Below are positions 61,085 through 64,000 of a stretch of 64,000 nt of DNA, one piece after another. How positions within the stretch are numbered: position 1 is the stretch's first letter; each line of letters opens with the position of its first letter. Below the pieces are notes generated by a model, which did no database searches, was not told the DNA's origin, and worked only from the letters and a program-made list of their open reading frames with translations. Source of the DNA: Streptomyces sp. NBC_01296 (GTDB lineage Bacteria > Actinomycetota > Actinomycetes > Streptomycetales > Streptomycetaceae); the NCBI RefSeq assembly GCF_035984415.1, contig NZ_CP130720.1, forward strand, positions 434,001 through 498,000, in the 5' to 3' direction. The translations under genes were made by a program, and so were the position numbers.

Positions 61085-62020
61085 ATGAGCAACGTCGTGA
61101 CGATCGGTTCCAGAGCGAGCAAGCTGGCCAGGACGCAGGTAGCGGAGTGGCTGACGCCGCTGGCGGCGCGGTTCCCGGACGTCCGCTTCAAGCGGGAGAT
61201 CATCCTGGAAGGCGGCGACCAGGACCGCATCACGCCGACTCTCGCCGAAGTGGCGAAGACGGCCGGCGGCTCCGCGTTTTCCACGAACCAGGAAGCCGCC
61301 CTGGTGACCGGTCGGGTGGACGTCATCGTGCACTCGCTCAAGGACCTTCCGACCTCCGTACGCGAGGGCACCGTGCTGTTGACCACGCCGGGCCCCCGCG
61401 AGGACGTACGGGACGTGCTCTGCGGCGCCACGCTGGAGGAACTCCCCGAGCGGGCCCGGGTCGGCACCGGGGCCCCGCGTCGCGTCGCTCAGCTCCTGGC
61501 GTTGCGGCCAGACCTGGAAGTGGCGCCGATCAGGGGCAACGTCCCCGGCCGACTCGCGCGCATCCGTGGCCGGGACCGGCTGGACGCCGTGGTTCTCGCG
61601 GCGGCCGGGCTGAACCGGCTCGGGCTGATGCCCGAGGTCCACCAGGTGCTCGATCCGGCTGTCTTCCCCCCGTCGCCCGGTCAGGGCGCCCTCGGCATCC
61701 AGGTCCGTGCCGACTCCGGGGCCGCTCGTCTGCTCGCCGGAACGGGTGATGTGCAGGTGGATGCATGCGTGCGGGCCGAGCGCGCCGTGCTGGCCGAGCT
61801 GCACGGCGGGTGCTCCGTCCCGGTCGGCGCGTGGGGAACGATCAGGGAAGACGGGCTGCTGCATCTGTCGGCGGCCGTCACTTCGCTGGACGGCTCGAGG
61901 CAGGTGACCGCGGACGGGGCCGGCCCGGCGGAGAACCCGGAGAAGCTGGGGTCCTGCCTCGCAGGCGAACTCCTCGCGCAGGGCGCGGCCGATATCCTCG
62001 CCCAGATCAGGAAGCCCTGA
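61085..62020 (+). CDS. hemC: Hydroxymethylbilane synthase (porphobilinogen deaminase) paralogue
   Basis: This is a 311-residue enzyme of haem/tetrapyrrole synthesis that joins four porphobilinogen units. Motifs: VTIGSRASKLARTQVAEWLT, substrate-binding VDVIVHSLKDLPT, VGTGAPRRVAQLLALRPDLE, the RGNVPGRLARIR loop and the Cys that holds the dipyrromethane cofactor in LAELHGGCSVPVGAWG. The region usually read KGLFTKELEEAL is here AFSTNQEAALVTG, unlike housekeeping HemC. No hemA, hemB or hemD genes adjoin, so this is a standalone copy, maybe part of a secondary tetrapyrrole or pigment pathway. ATG 61085 is preferred over a GTG 18 bases upstream. Confidence 0.85.
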   Translation: MSNVVTIGSRASKLARTQVAEWLTPLAARFPDVRFKREIILEGGDQDRITPTLAEVAKTAGGSAFSTNQEAALVTGRVDVIVHSLKDLPTSVREGTVLLTTPGPREDVRDVLCGATLEELPERARVGTGAPRRVAQLLALRPDLEVAPIRGNVPGRLARIRGRDRLDAVVLAAAGLNRLGLMPEVHQVLDPAVFPPSPGQGALGIQVRADSGAARLLAGTGDVQVDACVRAERAVLAELHGGCSVPVGAWGTIREDGLLHLSAAVTSLDGSRQVTADGAGPAENPEKLGSCLAGELLAQGAADILAQIRKP

Positions 62021-62344
62021 GCGTCCGGGCGTTCTCCAAGGCGCCGTAGGTGACGATCCGATCGACGCCCGCCGCTCCCGCGTACGACCAGGCTTCGCCC
62101 TTCCCCCCCCGTACGCGAAGATCCTGCCGTCCACCGGGTCGGTGGCGCACAGCCCCGCTCCCCGCCGTAGAGACGTCCCGCCGGGCCCCCGACCAGAGCC
62201 CAGGTGGCGTGCGCCCGGTCCCCCCGGCCCACCCGTGGACGGCGCTGCGGTCCTGGGCCAGCCCGTACGGGTCCGGGCTGCTGACCACGAACCCGGCTGC
62301 GCGGCCGCTGACGGTGCGCCAGCGGCCCGGACAGCCGACCCGCC

Positions 62345-63026
62345 CTCCGCTATCAGGAGGCCTGGCGAGCCAGGGATACGCCCTGGTACCCGCGATCGAC
62401 ACCTGCTTCCCCGATCCGGAGGCGAGCGGGAGCACCGCCGAGGAGGTCAACGCCCTCAATCACGCGGTTCCGTTCCCCTTCACCAGCGACGACCTGAACC
62501 GGCACGGGCTGGACACCCGGGTGATCGACGTCGTCGAGGGCCTGCTCGGCACCACCGACCTGCGGCTGACGAGCTCCTTCATCCAGGCCAAGTACGGCAC
62601 GACCTACGGGGAGAGCCGGGACCAGACGCTGCGCAACGCGCCTGGGCGGCCAGCAGCCTGGTGCACCCGCGTGCGGACGGCGTCTACCAGCGCGTGTACG
62701 GCATCCTCTACCTGACCGACGTGACCGTGGACACCGCGCCCACCTATGTCGTCGACCGCGCCGCACCACGGGCTCCCCCTGCTGACCGACGCGGGCAAGG
62801 GCTCGTACGACAAGGCCGAACATCCCGGACCGAAGTGGAACACCCTGCACGAGCTCATGGTCGAACTGGATCCGCGCCAGCGCCACCTCCTGGGCTTCCC
62901 GCCCCCGGGGACGACCACTGGACCGACGAGACGATCGGGCACCTGGAGCGGATGTACCCCGGGATCGATTCCAAGCCCTACCTGCCGCCGACACCGGCCC
63001 AGGTCCCGACCCAGGTCGCCCGGTGA
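62345..63026 (+). pseudogene. Decayed phytanoyl-CoA-dioxygenase-like gene
   Basis: Homology moves across all three plus frames. First comes FPFTSDDLNRHGLDTRVIDV, VEGLLGTTDLRLTSSFIQAK, YGTTYGESRDQTLRN (62480-62640). Then, in a second frame, WAASSLVHPRADGVYQRVYG, ILYLTDVTVDTAPTYVVDRA (62640-62760). Then, in a third frame, HHGLPLLTDAGKGSYDKAEH (62760-62830), and finally WTDETIGHLERMYPGIDSKP. Joined, these read like a PhyH-type Fe(II)/2-oxoglutarate oxygenase (ILYLTDVTxxxAPTYVV). At least three indels make it non-functional. The part before 62345 has no recognisable coding. Confidence 0.5.
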
Positions 63027-63047
63027 CGACGGAGCGGTCCGGGTACG

Positions 63048-63640
63048 CGGGACTGGCTGGAACGCCTGGGCGTCGCGCGCCTGGAGCGGGCCCGGGAGGT
63101 CGCCGACCTGTTCCGGCCGCGCAGCGAGCGGACGGCGTTCGGGATGTGCCTGGCGGCTTCGGTCCGCGCCTCGGGCATCGCCCGCCCCAAGGTGTACTTC
63201 GACACGCTGGCGGCGGGCACCGAACACAGCCGGGAGACCGTCGGGACGGCGCTCGACCGGCTCGGCCGGGGCGGGGCGTGGAGCTGGCTGCAGCGCCACG
63301 ATCCGCAGGGCATGGCACACCTGATGCCGGCCTTCTTCGCGCTCGACCTGGACGGAGGACGCGCCGGGGGTGCGCCCGACCCTGTGCTGGAGCATGACCT
63401 CGCGCCACGGGGCGCGGCCGGACGACGCCACGTTGTACCTGCCGTTCCACCTGTACTCCCCCCCAGCAGCAGGAGACGCACAGCCGGCTGCGAAGGAGGC
63501 TCGACCCCGCGCTCCCGGCCCGGGTGGGGCGGCTGGTCGGCGACCAGGCCGCGGCCGTGGAGGGGCGGGCGAATCCGTTCCCCTGGGCGGCGGCCAAGCT
63601 GGTCGGCAGCTGCCGGAGCGCGCCGCAGCCGAGGCGGACC
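63048..63640 (+). pseudogene. Decayed ABBA-type aromatic prenyltransferase-like gene
   Basis: The frame reads DWLERLGVARLERAREVADL, FGMCLAASVRASGIARPKVY, FDTLAAGTEHSRETVGTALD, then MAHLMPAFFALDLDGG. After about 63360 it shifts frame: RPDDATLYLPFHLYSP, then GRLVGDQAAAVEGRANPFPW in the third. RPKVYF, FFALDLD and TLYLPFHLYSP resemble the strands of tryptophan-dimethylallyltransferase-like (ABBA) enzymes of Streptomyces, which attach prenyl groups to indoles. There is no start codon and at least two indels. The family assignment is tentative. Confidence 0.4.
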
Positions 63641-63752
63641 GGGCACGACGGGAGGGTCCGCCCCGTTGTGTTTCGCGGTCCTGCACGAGGGCAGATGGGC
63701 GACCCGCGCCGGGTGCGGGCGTGCTGCGGGCCGCCGACCGGGACTGCGTGCC

Positions 63753-64000
63753 TCAGGGCTCACGCAGGCGTACGGCGAGGGCCGCGATGTCATCGTCGAG
63801 GCGTCCCCGGCTGTAGTGGACGAGGTCGCGGTGAAGGGCCGTGAGCAGCTCGCGGGGCGGTGTCGGGGGCTGTCGACCCATCCAGGCTGCCAGCGGGAAG
63901 AACTCGCCGTTGCGGGCGCGGGTCTCGGCGATCCCGTCGGTATAGAGGAGCAGCAGGTCGCCGGGGGCGAAGTCGAAGGTGTCCACGCTGTAGTGATCGC
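63753..64000 (-). CDS. RsbU/SpoIIE-type PP2C phosphatase, C-terminal part
   Basis: Only the last 80 or so residues lie in the window; the gene enters from the right edge. The end of a PP2C fold is clear: FDFAPGDLLLLYTDGIAETR followed by LVHYSRGRLDDDIAALAVRL, with the metal-binding Asp in DGI and DDD. In Streptomyces such phosphatases act on anti-sigma-factor antagonists, often with PAS or GAF sensor domains upstream that cannot be seen here. The gene would be read leftward from outside the window. Confidence 0.8.
   Translation of the reverse strand, partial: DHYSVDTFDFAPGDLLLLYTDGIAETRARNGEFFPLAAWMGRQPPTPPRELLTALHRDLVHYSRGRLDDDIAALAVRLREP

Noticed and set aside
1..64000. CRISPR array, rRNA, tRNA
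   Set aside because: I looked for regularly spaced repeats, rRNA cores and cloverleaf patterns and saw none; a covariance-model search would be decisive for tRNA.

Overview
The window is about 70 percent GC with strong third-position G/C codon use, GTG and TTG starts, Tat and lipoprotein exports, a conservon, a PASTA kinase and 'RRHIDL'-type cysteine leader peptides. All of this points to a Streptomyces or a very close relative, and to an accessory part of the chromosome: regulators, secreted enzymes, catabolic genes and broken mobile or regulatory genes are mixed with few housekeeping genes.

Layout. 0.4-6.7 kb: a secreted tripeptidyl-peptidase-like hydrolase, a wrecked tyrosine integrase, a divergent LysR/SDR pair, an apparently intact IS5-type element and an IS701-type fragment. 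6.9-16.1 kb: a sulfur-scavenging island with a winged-helix regulator, a flavin acyl-CoA-dehydrogenase-type (SfnB/DszC-like) enzyme, an Rrf2 regulator, the SsuABC sulfonate importer, a Tat-exported sulfatase and its formylglycine-generating enzyme. Three transcription units begin with 'RRHxDL..C' leader peptides. Two of those, and the dehydrogenase unit, carry the same CCTAY-N8-RTRGGRAA sequence just upstream. 16.4-23.4 kb: a PASTA kinase, debris of IS3, TPR, WD40 and BTAD genes, an infA paralogue, a GNAT gene and a GH15 enzyme. 24-31 kb: a membrane protein, an AhpD/MarR pair, a TipA-like MerR regulator, an SMI1/KNR4 protein and a large XRE-STAND-TPR protein. 31.6-35.4 kb: a cvnABCD conservon. 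35.5-45.4 kb: HAF-repeat protein, acyltransferase, DUF6528-like protein, membrane protein, Rv1355c-like E1-nitroreductase fusion, ankyrin protein and a frameshifted lipoprotein propeller. 45.4-53.5 kb: a catabolic locus (acyl-CoA ligase divergent from an AraC regulator, then BKACE, quinone oxidoreductase, TauD-type dioxygenase, MFS transporter and serine hydrolase). 53.7-64 kb: secreted protein, alpha/beta hydrolase, D-2-hydroxyacid dehydrogenase, an M48-like membrane peptidase with a partner protein, a trypsin-like protease facing an I36-type inhibitor, a HemC paralogue, two decayed genes and the end of an RsbU/SpoIIE-type phosphatase.

The most unusual signal is a matched pair of 17-codon upstream ORFs (N-x-V-x-x-W-V-L-P-x-x-V-T-V-G). 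One precedes a GNAT acetyltransferase at 20 kb on the minus strand and the other an alpha/beta hydrolase at 54 kb on the plus strand. In each case the uORF is followed by a hairpin that encloses the Shine-Dalgarno of the main gene. At the GNAT gene the start codon itself is paired. This looks like one translation-attenuation device used twice on unrelated enzymes. All functional statements rest on reading sequence motifs; no database search was run.
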